Positions 25,061-33,834 of a stretch of 64,000 nucleotides of DNA are shown one piece after another (within the stretch, counting starts at the first letter, position 1; the number at the start of each line of letters is the position of its first letter). The DNA lies in contig NZ_BCWE01000002.1 of the NCBI RefSeq assembly GCF_001592105.1, forward strand, positions 186,001 through 250,000. The letters are read 5' to 3'. Made by a program: the position numbers and the translations under genes. Source of the stretch: Desulfolucanica intricata (lineage in GTDB: Bacteria > Bacillota > Desulfotomaculia > Desulfotomaculales > Desulfofarciminaceae). The notes under the pieces were generated by a model, which was given only the letters and a program-made list of their open reading frames with translations, was not told where the DNA came from and did no database searches.

Positions 25061-25507
25061 TTAGAGAAGTTTCGTCCTCCGCTCCAAAAGTTTTAAGGTA
25101 TAGGCAGTAACTAAACCATAGATTATTGATCCGATCAAAATTGCAAGGGATGTAGGTGGGGGAACATTTGTCCACATTGGTAATCTCCACATCGTTCCAA
25201 ACCCTAAAAGGAGAAACCACAAGGCTAACCCGTAAATAAAACCTTTTGTTAAGTAATACTTGTCAGAGGTTTTCAAAATAATGTACGCAAATAAAATTCC
25301 AAACAAAATACCTACAGTTATATGGGAAATAAAGCCGACTATTGAAGCAAGTGTCCCGCCGTAAGGTTTTAGCATAACCATAATTCTTCCAAAATCTGAG
25401 AATGACCGGTTTGCAATTCCCTGGGATTCTATGATAAAGGAGTATAGATCTTGAATTACAGCACCTGCTATACCGGCCAAAGCACCCGCCGTAAACCTGT
25501 CTTTCAT
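25061..25507 (-). CDS. Small four-helix membrane protein, unknown
   Basis: 148 residues. Four hydrophobic segments (AGALAGIAGAVIQDLY, FISHITVGILFGILFAYII, GFIYGLALWFLLLG, LAILIGSIIYGLVTAY). GGGAGG seven bases before ATG at 25507 fixes the start over a longer frame to 25543. Not assigned to a family; stands alone and convergent to the nuclease gene. Confidence 0.65.
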   Translation of the reverse strand: MKDRFTAGALAGIAGAVIQDLYSFIIESQGIANRSFSDFGRIMVMLKPYGGTLASIVGFISHITVGILFGILFAYIILKTSDKYYLTKGFIYGLALWFLLLGFGTMWRLPMWTNVPPPTSLAILIGSIIYGLVTAYTLKLLERRTKLL

Positions 25508-25585
25508 ACGGATCCTCCCTTCAACAGTTAATAATTTACTCAAATATAATTTGCTCTAAAATTAAGAAATTATTCCTGTTAGGCC

Positions 25586-25624
25586 TAAAAAGTTAAGACA
25601 CCCCGGAGGTAACCGGAGTGTCTT
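25586..25624 (-). terminator. Terminator of uvrC
   Basis: Arms 25595-25606 and 25613-25624 pair over 12 bp with one G-U; the minus strand then runs into AACTTTTT. The right arm includes the uvrC stop. Confidence 0.8.
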
Positions 25625-27491
25625 AGTTGCCGCTCTCTTTTTTATGAAAGTATTCATACACTGCCTCGGCAGCTTTTTTATTCATGCCTTCTACAGCAGC
25701 AAGCTCGTCCAGGCCGGCTTTGCCGATTTCCTCCAGGCCGGAAAAAGCCTTCAGCAGTTCCCGGCGGCGCTTGGGCCCGATGCCCTCTATTTCATCCAGC
25801 AAAGACTTGAGGTTGCGCTTGGTCCGAAGCTGCCGGTGATAAGTAATGGCAAAGCGGTGAGCCTCGTCGCGCAGCCGTTGCACCAAGTAGAGGGCCCGGG
25901 AATCCCGTGGTAAAACCACCGGGTCTTTTTCACCTTCTTTAAACAACAGTTCTTCCTGTTTAGCCAGCCCGAAGGTAGGTATATAAGAGAACCCCAACCC
26001 GTGCATTACTTCCCGGGCCGCTGACAGCTGCCCCTTACCACCGTCGATAATCACCAGGTCGGGGAGGCGGTGAAATTTGGCATCCTTGGTAGAGAGTTGT
26101 CCGGTATTGATTAATTCACGCTCCTCCTTGCCCCGCTTAAAGCGCCTTTCAATAACCTCCTGCATGGATGCAAAATCATTGGGACCTTCTACGGTTTTTA
26201 TTTTAAATTTACGGTACTGATCCTTCCGCGGTTTGCCCTCCTCGAAAACCACCATGGAGGCCACCGACTCGGTACCCTGGGTATTGGAGATATCATAGCA
26301 CTCCAGGCGGTAAGGGGGCTTTTTCAGACCCAGTGCCCTGGCCAGCTCACCCAGGGCAGCCTGGAGGTCATCTTTACGGGCCTGCCTTTCCTGCTCAATC
26401 TGGTCAAGCAGCAGCAGGGCATTTTTCTCCACCATCTCAACAAGGCGGCGTTTTTCTCCCCGCCGGGGCACCCGTAAATACACACGGGCCTCCTTTTTTT
26501 CCGAAAGCCATTGACTGATTACCCCCGCTTCCTCCTCTACAATTTCCGGCAGGAGTATTTCCCGGGGAATAAACTCAGCCTGGTTATAATACTGCTTAAT
26601 AAAGGCAGTTATAACCTCGGCCCGGCCGGAGTCTTCAGTTCCCCGGAGCAGAAAATGCTCCCGGCCGATAATTTTGCCTCCCCGGATAAAGAAAACCATC
26701 ACACAGGTTTCACTGATACCCCGGGCCAGGGCCACCACATCTTGATCCTCCCGGCCTGATGAAATAATTTTCTGCTTTTCCACTATGGTTTCTACTGCCT
26801 GCAGCTGGTCGCGCAGCTCAGCGGCCCGCTCAAATTCCAGGGCTTCGGCCGCCTCCTCCATTCTTTTCTTCAGGCTTTTCACCAGCTCATCCTGGCGCCC
26901 TTCTAAAAACAGGCAGATCTCATCAATGGCCTTTTTATATTCCTCCTTACTCACCAGACCGCAGCAAGGGCCGAGACACCGCTTGATATGCTGGTTTAAA
27001 CAGGGGCGGTCTCTGTTGGGCGGCTCCTTCTGCTTACAGGTGCGGAAAGGAAAAAGTTTTTTTAAAAGGCGCATTGTTTCGTGCACCGCACCCACTCTGG
27101 TATAGGGGCCGAAATAGCGGGCCCCGTCTTTAAGCACCCTGCGGGTAATAAATACCCGGGGGAAATCTTCATTTAAGGTTACCTTAAGATAGGGATAACT
27201 CTTATCATCCTTCAGGGAAACATTATAACGGGGGCGGTGCTCCTTAATCAGGTTGGACTCTAAAATTAAAGCCTCTACTTCCGAGTCGGTAACAATATAC
27301 TCCAGATCGGCAATTTTCGGCACCATAGCCCTAACCTTCGGAGTTAAGTTTGCGCCGGATTGAAAGTAGGAGCGCACTCTGTTTTTTAAAGAAACTGCTT
27401 TGCCGACATAGATAATCTCCCCGGCCATATCCCGAAAAAGGTAAACACCGGGCCTGGCCGGAAGATATTGTAATTTTTCAGTTACACCCAC
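25623..27491 (-). CDS. uvrC: UvrC, excinuclease ABC subunit C
   Basis: 622 residues. Makes both incisions in nucleotide excision repair. GIY-YIG domain at the N-terminus (PGVYLFRD, IIYVGKAVSLKNRV), a UVR domain for UvrB contact near 205-235 (EEAAEALEFERAAELRDQL), an RNase H-like nuclease domain with VIIDGGKGQ, and C-terminal helix-hairpin-helix repeats (EGIGPKRRRELL, VEGMNKKAAEAV). GTG at 27491 is preferred since GGGAG lies eight bases ahead. Confidence 0.95.
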   Translation of the reverse strand: MGVTEKLQYLPARPGVYLFRDMAGEIIYVGKAVSLKNRVRSYFQSGANLTPKVRAMVPKIADLEYIVTDSEVEALILESNLIKEHRPRYNVSLKDDKSYPYLKVTLNEDFPRVFITRRVLKDGARYFGPYTRVGAVHETMRLLKKLFPFRTCKQKEPPNRDRPCLNQHIKRCLGPCCGLVSKEEYKKAIDEICLFLEGRQDELVKSLKKRMEEAAEALEFERAAELRDQLQAVETIVEKQKIISSGREDQDVVALARGISETCVMVFFIRGGKIIGREHFLLRGTEDSGRAEVITAFIKQYYNQAEFIPREILLPEIVEEEAGVISQWLSEKKEARVYLRVPRRGEKRRLVEMVEKNALLLLDQIEQERQARKDDLQAALGELARALGLKKPPYRLECYDISNTQGTESVASMVVFEEGKPRKDQYRKFKIKTVEGPNDFASMQEVIERRFKRGKEERELINTGQLSTKDAKFHRLPDLVIIDGGKGQLSAAREVMHGLGFSYIPTFGLAKQEELLFKEGEKDPVVLPRDSRALYLVQRLRDEAHRFAITYHRQLRTKRNLKSLLDEIEGIGPKRRRELLKAFSGLEEIGKAGLDELAAVEGMNKKAAEAVYEYFHKKESGN

Positions 27492-27525
27492 TGTTTTCAC
27501 TCCCAAATTAATACCCTGATTTAAA

Positions 27526-27551
27526 TTATAAACGTGATTAAGTGTTTATAA
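27526..27551 (-). promoter_or_regulatory. Palindrome over the probable uvrC -10 element
   Basis: TTATAAAC (27526-27533) and GTTTATAA (27544-27551) are perfect 8-bp arms with a 10-base spacer. On the minus strand the lower arm contains TATAAT, about 35 bases before the uvrC start. It may be an operator; no Bacillus-type LexA box is seen. Confidence 0.4.
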
Positions 27552-27560
27552 AAGCACCTA

Positions 27561-27611
27561 TTGACCGCACTTAATTTTGGTTTAAATTACAAGTAACCGG
27601 TTAATTAAGTA
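27561..27611 (+). promoter_or_regulatory. Second copy of the TetR-unit promoter-operator
   Basis: TTGACC (27561-27566), 16-base spacer, TAAATT (27583-27588), then AAGTAACCGGTTAATTAAGTA at 27591. The layout and most bases match the tetR promoter at 28931-28982, including the palindrome TAACCGGTTA. No plus-strand gene follows. It could bind the TetR protein near uvrC or drive a non-coding RNA. Confidence 0.55.
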
Positions 27612-27644
27612 GTAAAAGTTAAGTCCGGTTCGGAATGAACCTTG

Positions 27645-27701
27645 TCAAGTAGGGACGATTCCGTTTAAACAACCATTCAAGTCAGAACCGTCACCACTTG
27701 A
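27645..27701. repeat. Imperfect palindromic repeat, REP-like
   Basis: Left arm TCAAGTAGGGACGATTC (27645-27661) and right arm GAACCGTCACCACTTGA (27685-27701) match as inverted repeats at 14 of 17 bases. The GGGACGGTTC-type core resembles dispersed palindromic repeats I recall from other clostridial genomes; that recollection is unverified. Confidence 0.5.
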
Positions 27702-27713
27702 ATATAACTTACC

Positions 27714-28193
27714 TCAAAGCCGGTTGAACCCGCTATTGACTTTCCTATTCTTTTCCTGCCAGCGATAATGCCCGTAGAAAAAGGCAAACAAAAGCCAATC
27801 AGCAAGATACGAATACCCTATATTCCACCATAACCCGTACTCCATATTACCTGTTTTTAGGGCGATCCATTCCAAAGAAACTGCCAGAAGTGTCCAATAA
27901 AAAAAATAACGGAAAAAAGCCAGTAAGGTTGTCTTTTGTGGAAGTGCCTGTAAAAATAAATAAGTAACTACAAAATAAACACCAAAATCATCCAATATAT
28001 CCCGCCAAAATTTCTGGATCTCACTTGAAGCAGGATATTGCCATAATGGATAATGGTCTGTTAATACATCTGTCATTAACCCGAGAATTACAGCAAGATA
28101 ACATGTCGGAGCATAAAGAAAAAATTTCTCTTTCTTATAAAAAATAAAAAAACAGAGCCATGAGGCAGCAAATAAAACAATAGAAAAAATCAT
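27714..28193 (-). CDS. CBO0543-like integral membrane protein (1)
   Basis: 159 residues with about five membrane helices and a conserved-looking DHYPLWQYP segment in the first loop and MEYGLWWNIGYSYLADW near the C-terminus. These features are those of clostridial CBO0543-type proteins, which have no known function. It lies 130 bases after a related gene on the same strand. Confidence 0.65.
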   Translation of the reverse strand: MIFSIVLFAASWLCFFIFYKKEKFFLYAPTCYLAVILGLMTDVLTDHYPLWQYPASSEIQKFWRDILDDFGVYFVVTYLFLQALPQKTTLLAFFRYFFYWTLLAVSLEWIALKTGNMEYGLWWNIGYSYLADWLLFAFFYGHYRWQEKNRKVNSGFNRL

Positions 28194-28324
28194 GTCATCG
28201 GAAGTCCTCCCGTGGTGTCAACTTAAGCTTCGCGATCTTTATGCTCCTACCTGTTACGTGCATTATTTTACAATTTAGATTCTGATATACCGGCCTTGCC
28301 CCAAAAGGGCATGCGCAGTCTGAT

Positions 28325-28810
28325 TTATTTAGCGGAGAAATAATCACAGCCCCGGCGATAGAACGCTATAAAGACCCTGGACAATAAAAATGTACCGGTT
28401 AAAGTATATAAAGTCGTAAACCAACTCCAATTTATGTATTCTATAAGATCAGTATATAATTCCAAAGGATATTCCACCAGGGTCATGCCGGCACTGAATA
28501 ATACAGCATAATAAATTATTGGCCAGAGGCCGCGCTCCTTTGTAACTTGGTTGTAAAGAATACACAAAGTAGGAAAGGCACATAGTTCAAAAAAGAGACT
28601 TGTTTGGAAATAATTTGGCAGTAAACGAACAGGGTACTCTATTAATTTCATTTCGATTACCAGTGAGCCTGCTATCATATCTAAAAGGGCTTTAAATAAA
28701 TAAATCACAATCCAGTCTCGGAAATAGCGCCAGTTTACAGCAAAAATCAGCAGGAGTAAGTTGATCATCATACTTACCAGCATGATAGTATATTCCAGGT
28801 TAAGCTTCAC
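28325..28810 (-). CDS. CBO0543-like integral membrane protein (2)
   Basis: 161 residues, four to five membrane helices, with LIEYPVRLLP and TLVEYPLELYTDLIEYINW segments like those of CBO0543-family proteins. Divergent from the tetR exporter unit. No function is known. The gap to the next gene (28194-28324) shows only a weak 5-bp hairpin. Confidence 0.62.
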   Translation of the reverse strand: MKLNLEYTIMLVSMMINLLLLIFAVNWRYFRDWIVIYLFKALLDMIAGSLVIEMKLIEYPVRLLPNYFQTSLFFELCAFPTLCILYNQVTKERGLWPIIYYAVLFSAGMTLVEYPLELYTDLIEYINWSWFTTLYTLTGTFLLSRVFIAFYRRGCDYFSAK

Positions 28811-28930
28811 TACCCTGCACCTCTTGGACCATAGGGTTGGGTTTACTGTTAAACATATTTATTTTACTTTAAATCTAGTCTTAGATTTTTATAAAAATAA
28901 TATACAATACAAAAGCCCCGGAACAGTTTA

Positions 28931-28982
28931 TTGACAACAGGTTTTTTTTGTTTAAAATGGTAAGTAACCGGTTAGTTAATTA
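28931..28982 (+). promoter_or_regulatory. Promoter and TetR operator of the exporter unit
   Basis: TTGACA (28931-28936), 16-base spacer, TAAAAT (28953-28958), followed three bases later by AAGTAACCGGTTAGTTAATTA (28962-28982) with the palindrome TAACCGGTTA. It sits 32 bases before the tetR start, as expected for autorepression. Confidence 0.75.
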
Positions 28983-29013
28983 CATATTTACTAAATAGCA
29001 GCAGGTGGTTATT

Positions 29014-29646
29014 TTGAAAACACCGGAATCAAAATCCGAAGAAACTAAACAGCGTATCTTAACGGCCGCTGAGAATATTTTTGCCCATAAGGGACTGGAC
29101 GGCGCCCGGGTGGATGAAATTGCCCGGCAGGCTAAAATTAACAAGCGCATGCTTTATCACTATTTCGGCTCCAAAGAAAAGTTATACCAGGCTGTACTAA
29201 AGAAAAACTTTACCAAAATTTATACCACAGGTATGCTGGCCGCCACCCAAGGCGGCGGGCCGAAGCAAAAGGCAGAGCAGATTATCCGGCGCTATTTTTA
29301 CTTCCTGGCCGATAACCCGGAGTTTGTGCGCCTGATGGGCTGGGAAACTATGCAGGACGGTAAATATGCCAGAAACCTGCTGCCTGAGTATTTAAGGGAA
29401 TGCTGGCCGGAATTAAGCAGCATTCTTGAGACCGGTGTACGGGAGGGCGTATTCCGGCAGGACATTGATATCCGCCAGCTCCTGGTCAGCGTTAACGCCC
29501 TGTGCCTGTTTTATTTTACCCGCAGAGGCATGCTGCAGTTTATATGGCCGGAGGATATGACTTCCCCTGCCATGTTGGAACAGAGACTTGAACATATTCT
29601 GGAGCTTATTTTTAACGGCATTTTGCGTAAACCTGACCGCTTTTAA
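29014..29646 (+). CDS. TetR-family repressor
   Basis: 210 residues. N-terminal HTH: TKQRILTAAENIFAHKGLDG, VDEIARQAKINKRMLYHYFGSK. The C-terminal ligand domain (about 60-205) is of the common TetR type. TTG at 29014 has AGGTGG five bases upstream; GTG at 29005 lies within that site. It is first in a five-gene exporter unit and likely senses an exported compound. Confidence 0.9.
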   Translation: MKTPESKSEETKQRILTAAENIFAHKGLDGARVDEIARQAKINKRMLYHYFGSKEKLYQAVLKKNFTKIYTTGMLAATQGGGPKQKAEQIIRRYFYFLADNPEFVRLMGWETMQDGKYARNLLPEYLRECWPELSSILETGVREGVFRQDIDIRQLLVSVNALCLFYFTRRGMLQFIWPEDMTSPAMLEQRLEHILELIFNGILRKPDRF

Positions 29647-29685
29647 ATTCTATTAATTTTAGCTGCGCTTAGGGGGGATTCACTT

Positions 29686-30756
29686 ATGTCCACCGATGTG
29701 TTTGCAAAAATAAACTCAAAGAAAACAATAACTTCAGCCTTACTTTTGGGGCTTATTGTAATCTCAATATTTATATTTGGCAGCTATGCCCGCAGGCAGA
29801 CTGCCCTGTCTGAAGAACAAAACCTTTTAATCACCACCGGAACAATTGAGGCCAAAAGTGTTATGGCTTCCTTTAAAATTCCGGGGAAAATCGATACTAT
29901 AGCGGTTGACGAAGGCAGCAAAGTAAAAGAGGCACAAAAATTAGCCACCTTGGAAACCGATGAACTAAAAGCAAAACTGAACCAGGCCCGGGGTGCCTTT
30001 AGAGCGGCTCAGTCACAGGCCCGCCAGGCCGGTGATGCCGTACCGCTAACCAGCCGGCAGGTTGAAGCAGCCATAGAACAGGCCCGGGCCAAAGTAGCCC
30101 AGGCCGAGGTAGGAGTAACAAACGCCCGCCAGTTATACGACCGGATGGCAGCCCTACATCAAGAACAGGCTGTTTCCGATAATGAATTTGATAAAGTAAA
30201 AAATAACTATGAACTGGCCCAACAGCAGCTTCTGGAGGCGCAGGCCGCACTGGACCAGGCTTTGGCGGCCAGGCTTAAAGTACCGGTATCCCAGGCCCAG
30301 TATGAGGCTGCCCTGGGACAAAGTACACAGGCCCAAGGTGCCGTTCAGGAGGCACAGGTCTATCTTGAAAATGCACAATTAAAAGCACCTATAGCCGGCT
30401 ATATCACCCAGAAGTTTTTAGAGCAGGGTGAAATGGTTAACGCCGGAACCCCGGTTTTTGAAATTACAGACCTGGAACACACCTATATAAAAGTTTTTAT
30501 TGATGAAAAAAAAATCGGCAGGGTTAAGCTGAACCAAATTGCAGAAATAAGGGTACCTGCCTATCCGGGAAAAGTTTTCAAAGGGAAGGTCATTTGGTGC
30601 AATAATGCCGGGGATTTTGCCGTCAAGAAAGCAGTCAATGAACAATATGATCACGATATCCGCAGCTTTGAAGTAAAGATCGATATTCCTAACCCGGATC
30701 TAGCCTTAAAAGTTGGCATGACTGCCAAAGTTAAGCTGCTGGAGGAGGTTAAATAA
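29686..30756 (+). CDS. HlyD/YbhG-type membrane fusion protein
   Basis: 356 residues. One N-terminal membrane helix (SALLLGLIVISIFIFGSY), lipoyl-like half (VMASFKIPGKIDTIAVDEGS), a long coiled coil at about 85-205 rich in Ala/Gln (AEVGVTNARQLYDRMAALHQ), the second lipoyl half (QLKAPIAGYITQKFLEQGE) and a C-terminal beta barrel. It is the adaptor of the ABC-2 exporter encoded next, as in YbhGFSR. Confidence 0.88.
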   Translation: MSTDVFAKINSKKTITSALLLGLIVISIFIFGSYARRQTALSEEQNLLITTGTIEAKSVMASFKIPGKIDTIAVDEGSKVKEAQKLATLETDELKAKLNQARGAFRAAQSQARQAGDAVPLTSRQVEAAIEQARAKVAQAEVGVTNARQLYDRMAALHQEQAVSDNEFDKVKNNYELAQQQLLEAQAALDQALAARLKVPVSQAQYEAALGQSTQAQGAVQEAQVYLENAQLKAPIAGYITQKFLEQGEMVNAGTPVFEITDLEHTYIKVFIDEKKIGRVKLNQIAEIRVPAYPGKVFKGKVIWCNNAGDFAVKKAVNEQYDHDIRSFEVKIDIPNPDLALKVGMTAKVKLLEEVK

Positions 30757-30759
30757 GTA

Positions 30760-31458
30760 ATGCCGGCAGTTATAGAAGTGAAAGATTTGGTTCAAATAGT
30801 AAGAAAAAAGGTGATCTTAAACAAACTGTCCTTTGAAATGCAGGAAGGGGAATGTTTCGGAGTGTTCGGCACCAGGGGCACCGGAAAAACCACCCTGGTT
30901 CATATTCTGGCCGGCATAGATAAATTTAAGTCGGGTATTGTCCGGGTAATGAACTGCGACCTGAATAAGACGGAGAAATTTAAAGCCTCCCTGGGACTGG
31001 TTACCCAGGAGCAAAGTCTTTTTCAAGACTTAAAGGTCTGTGAAAACCTGGACTTCATAGCCACTCTAAAAAATGCTGATAAAACAAATATTCTCCCGCT
31101 GGTTGAGCGGTTCGAATTAAAAGACTGTTTAAAGGAGCCGGTAAGCACCCTTGAAGCAGGTATGTACCAGCGCCTGTCTATGGCCTGTGCACTGCTCAAT
31201 AAGCCCAGACTTTTATTAGTTGATGAACTAATTGATGATCTTGATTTGTATTCACAGCATTTAATATTGAAAGAATTGAAAAACTTCCTGGCTACCGGCG
31301 GCTCCTGCCTTTGGGCCTTTAAAAAAATCGAACTTTGTGAGCACATGAACAGAGTTGGCTGGCTGGAAAACGGGCAGCTGACGATATACCAACCCCGGGA
31401 CCTAAAGGAAAAATGGCAAAATCTAAACCAAGCCTTCTCAATAAAAAGTGGTGAATAA
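30760..31458 (+). CDS. ABC exporter ATPase with a degenerate signature and H-loop
   Basis: 232 residues. Walker A GTRGTGKTTL near residue 33, Q-loop VTQEQSLFQD, Walker B LLLVDELIDDLD. The signature reads STLEAGMYQRLS instead of LSGGMxQRLS, and the switch His that normally follows is Ala in CLWAFKKIEL. It pairs with two ABC-2 permeases downstream. Hydrolysis may be weak, or it may act as a heteromer; that is inference. Starts three bases after the adaptor stop. Confidence 0.82.
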   Translation: MPAVIEVKDLVQIVRKKVILNKLSFEMQEGECFGVFGTRGTGKTTLVHILAGIDKFKSGIVRVMNCDLNKTEKFKASLGLVTQEQSLFQDLKVCENLDFIATLKNADKTNILPLVERFELKDCLKEPVSTLEAGMYQRLSMACALLNKPRLLLVDELIDDLDLYSQHLILKELKNFLATGGSCLWAFKKIELCEHMNRVGWLENGQLTIYQPRDLKEKWQNLNQAFSIKSGE

Positions 31459-31459
31459 A

Positions 31460-32599
31460 ATGCTTAAGCAGTGTCTTAATATCATGCACCGTGAAATTTT
31501 CTATATGTGGCGTGATCGAAGCTTGAGAAACCTCTTACTGATAGGCCCTCTGCTGGGGCTGGTTTTATTTTATGCCACCTACAGCGCACAAGCGCTAAAA
31601 GATATTCCAACCGCCATTGTTGATCTTGATCAATCGGCCGCCAGCCGGGAACTGGTTAGTAATCTGAACTATGCCGAAAACCTGAAAGTACTGGCCTACC
31701 CGGAAAGTTATGACAAGCTGGAGGAACTGGTCAAGCGGGGAAAAATTGTTGTAGGCATTGTTATTCCCGAAAATTTCGGCCAAAAGGTAGGACTGGGCCG
31801 CCAGGCAAACATATTTACAATGGTGGATGGCAGCAACATGATTTATTCTACCAATGCCGTTACTGCCGTATTAACCGTAACCCGAACCGTCAGTGCGGAA
31901 ATAGGCATCAAAAGCCTGTTAGCCCGCGGCATTAACTATAACCAGGCCCGGGATGTTTATCAAACCATCAACTTTCGGGAGGAACCCTGGTTCAACCCTA
32001 CTTTAAACTACGCCTACTTTCTTGTACTGGCCCTGGCCTTAAATGTCTGGCAGCAATGCTGTATGCTGGCGGCCTGCATGAATATCATCGGTGAAAGGGG
32101 CAGGAGCAGCTGGTACCAGATCAAGTCCTCCGGTATTTCTAAGGCTAAACTGTTCTTTAGTAAATCCCTCATACATATATCGGTATTTATGCTGCTTGTT
32201 CTGCCAATTTATTTTTTAACCTTTGTGGTTTTAAAGGTTCCGCTTAGGTGTAACTTTTTTATATTCTTACTGTTTACCCTGTTGTTTGTCATTGCCCTGC
32301 ACAGCATCGGCACACTGGCCTCAAGTTTTAGCCGCAGTGCAGTGGACTCCTCCAGGTTTGGTATGATTATCGCTCTGCCGTCCTTTATTCTCTCCGGCTA
32401 TACCTGGCCGCTGGAGGCCATGCCGCACTATACACAGCAGCTGACCAAATTACTGCCCCAAACCTGGTTTTTCCAGGGGATAAATTATTTTACCTTTAAA
32501 AACCCTGGGTTGGACTTTATGGCCCGGTACTTTTTAATACTGTCAGTAATAGCTGTTATCTGCTATGGGGTGGCAGCACTGATTGTTTCCCGAAGCTAA
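31460..32599 (+). CDS. ABC-2 type permease (1)
   Basis: 379 residues. One helix near the N-terminus, a large external domain (about 45-180; AIVDLDQSAASRELVSNL is typical of YhgE/YbhS-like ABC-2 proteins), then five C-terminal helices with LPSFILSGYTWPLEAMP. ATG at 31460 follows GGTGA and lies two bases after the ATPase stop. Confidence 0.88.
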   Translation: MLKQCLNIMHREIFYMWRDRSLRNLLLIGPLLGLVLFYATYSAQALKDIPTAIVDLDQSAASRELVSNLNYAENLKVLAYPESYDKLEELVKRGKIVVGIVIPENFGQKVGLGRQANIFTMVDGSNMIYSTNAVTAVLTVTRTVSAEIGIKSLLARGINYNQARDVYQTINFREEPWFNPTLNYAYFLVLALALNVWQQCCMLAACMNIIGERGRSSWYQIKSSGISKAKLFFSKSLIHISVFMLLVLPIYFLTFVVLKVPLRCNFFIFLLFTLLFVIALHSIGTLASSFSRSAVDSSRFGMIIALPSFILSGYTWPLEAMPHYTQQLTKLLPQTWFFQGINYFTFKNPGLDFMARYFLILSVIAVICYGVAALIVSRS

Positions 32600-32615
32600 G
32601 GCTGGTGATTATTAG

Positions 32616-33809
32616 TTGAGACAGATATTAACCATTGCTTACTATGAACTGGTTCATATATTAAAGGACAGAATCCTCTTTCTGTTAGTATTTGCCGTCC
32701 CCCTCGGATATACCGCTCTTTTCGGCTCAGTTTACATAACAGCAACCTTAACCGGTATCCCGCTGGGAATTGTCGATCTGGATAACTCCCGGCTCAGCCG
32801 GGAAGTGGTTACAGCCTTTGAAAACAATCCTAACTTTGAAATAAAGCAGGATGTGAACACCTACCCCCGGCTGGAAGAGGCCATGAAGGACGGTACTGTG
32901 CGGGCCGGGATTGTTATTCCCGAAAATTTTTTTGAGAAAGCAGCCCAAAACAGACAAACTGATATATTAACAGTCTATGACAGCTCAAATTTAGTTTGGG
33001 GCTATAATATCAGAAAAGCAGCCCAGGAAGTAATCAGTACAATTAATACCAACCATACTGCAGCTTACCTGGCGGGACTGGGTATACCCCAACACCAGGT
33101 TATTGATATTTTGAATACAGTTACTTTAAATTATGAAGTATGGTACAACCCCACTTTCAGCTATGCCACTTTTTTGTTCATGGGTCTGGTAATGATGATT
33201 ATACACCAAATCGGCCTCTTAAGTGCAGGTATAGCTGTCACCCGGGACAAGGCAAATAACTGCTGGCTTCAATATATTTACTCGCCTATTCCCCAGTGGA
33301 AGATTTTCCTGGGCAAAACACTACCCTATTTTATCGCTAACTTTTTTAATTACAGTTTGTTAATCTGGTTTTCGAACCGAATTATCCATGTAAAAACAGG
33401 AGGATCACTGCCTTTAATCATCTTATTAGGTTTACTTTATACCCTGATTATCATCTCTGCCGGCTTTTGTATTTCAGTGCGTGCGGCCAATTCTCTGCAG
33501 GTTACCAGATATCTAATGCTGCTTTCTGTCCCCTTCTTTATTATCTCAGGCTATTCCTGGCCTACAAGTCACATCCCCGATTTCGTAAACGGTATAGCCC
33601 GAATGCTGCCCTTTACCTGGATGGCAGAAGGGTTTAAACTGGTAACCTTGAAGGAGCTGGGACTGCCCTATATTGTGAAAAACCTTCTGGCCCTGTCTGT
33701 GATGGCTATATTAACCTTATATTTGGCACTGACCTTTAATAAGCGGAGAAAACCGCCCCAAGAAGACGGGCTGGAAATAAACAGTGGGAATTCCTTTCCT
33801 CAAAAATAG
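32616..33809 (+). CDS. ABC-2 type permease (2)
   Basis: 397 residues, homologous to the previous gene: GIVDLDNSRLSREVVTAFEN external segment and SVPFFIISGYSWPTSHIP near the end. Six membrane segments. TTG start after GGTGATT. The two permeases probably form a heterodimer with the HlyD adaptor and ATPase. Last gene of the unit, followed by a terminator. Confidence 0.88.
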   Translation: MRQILTIAYYELVHILKDRILFLLVFAVPLGYTALFGSVYITATLTGIPLGIVDLDNSRLSREVVTAFENNPNFEIKQDVNTYPRLEEAMKDGTVRAGIVIPENFFEKAAQNRQTDILTVYDSSNLVWGYNIRKAAQEVISTINTNHTAAYLAGLGIPQHQVIDILNTVTLNYEVWYNPTFSYATFLFMGLVMMIIHQIGLLSAGIAVTRDKANNCWLQYIYSPIPQWKIFLGKTLPYFIANFFNYSLLIWFSNRIIHVKTGGSLPLIILLGLLYTLIIISAGFCISVRAANSLQVTRYLMLLSVPFFIISGYSWPTSHIPDFVNGIARMLPFTWMAEGFKLVTLKELGLPYIVKNLLALSVMAILTLYLALTFNKRRKPPQEDGLEINSGNSFPQK

Positions 33810-33834
33810 AAAAAGCACCATTACGGTGCTTTTT
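33810..33834. terminator. Bidirectional terminator between exporter and uvrA
   Basis: AAAAAGCACC (33810-33819) and GGTGCTTTTT (33825-33834), 5-base loop, runs of A and T on both sides. It serves the plus-strand exporter and the minus-strand uvrA. Confidence 0.88.

Noticed and set aside
28297-28311. TGCCC/GGGCA hairpin as a terminator after 28325-28810
   Set aside because: Only 5 bp and without a T run.
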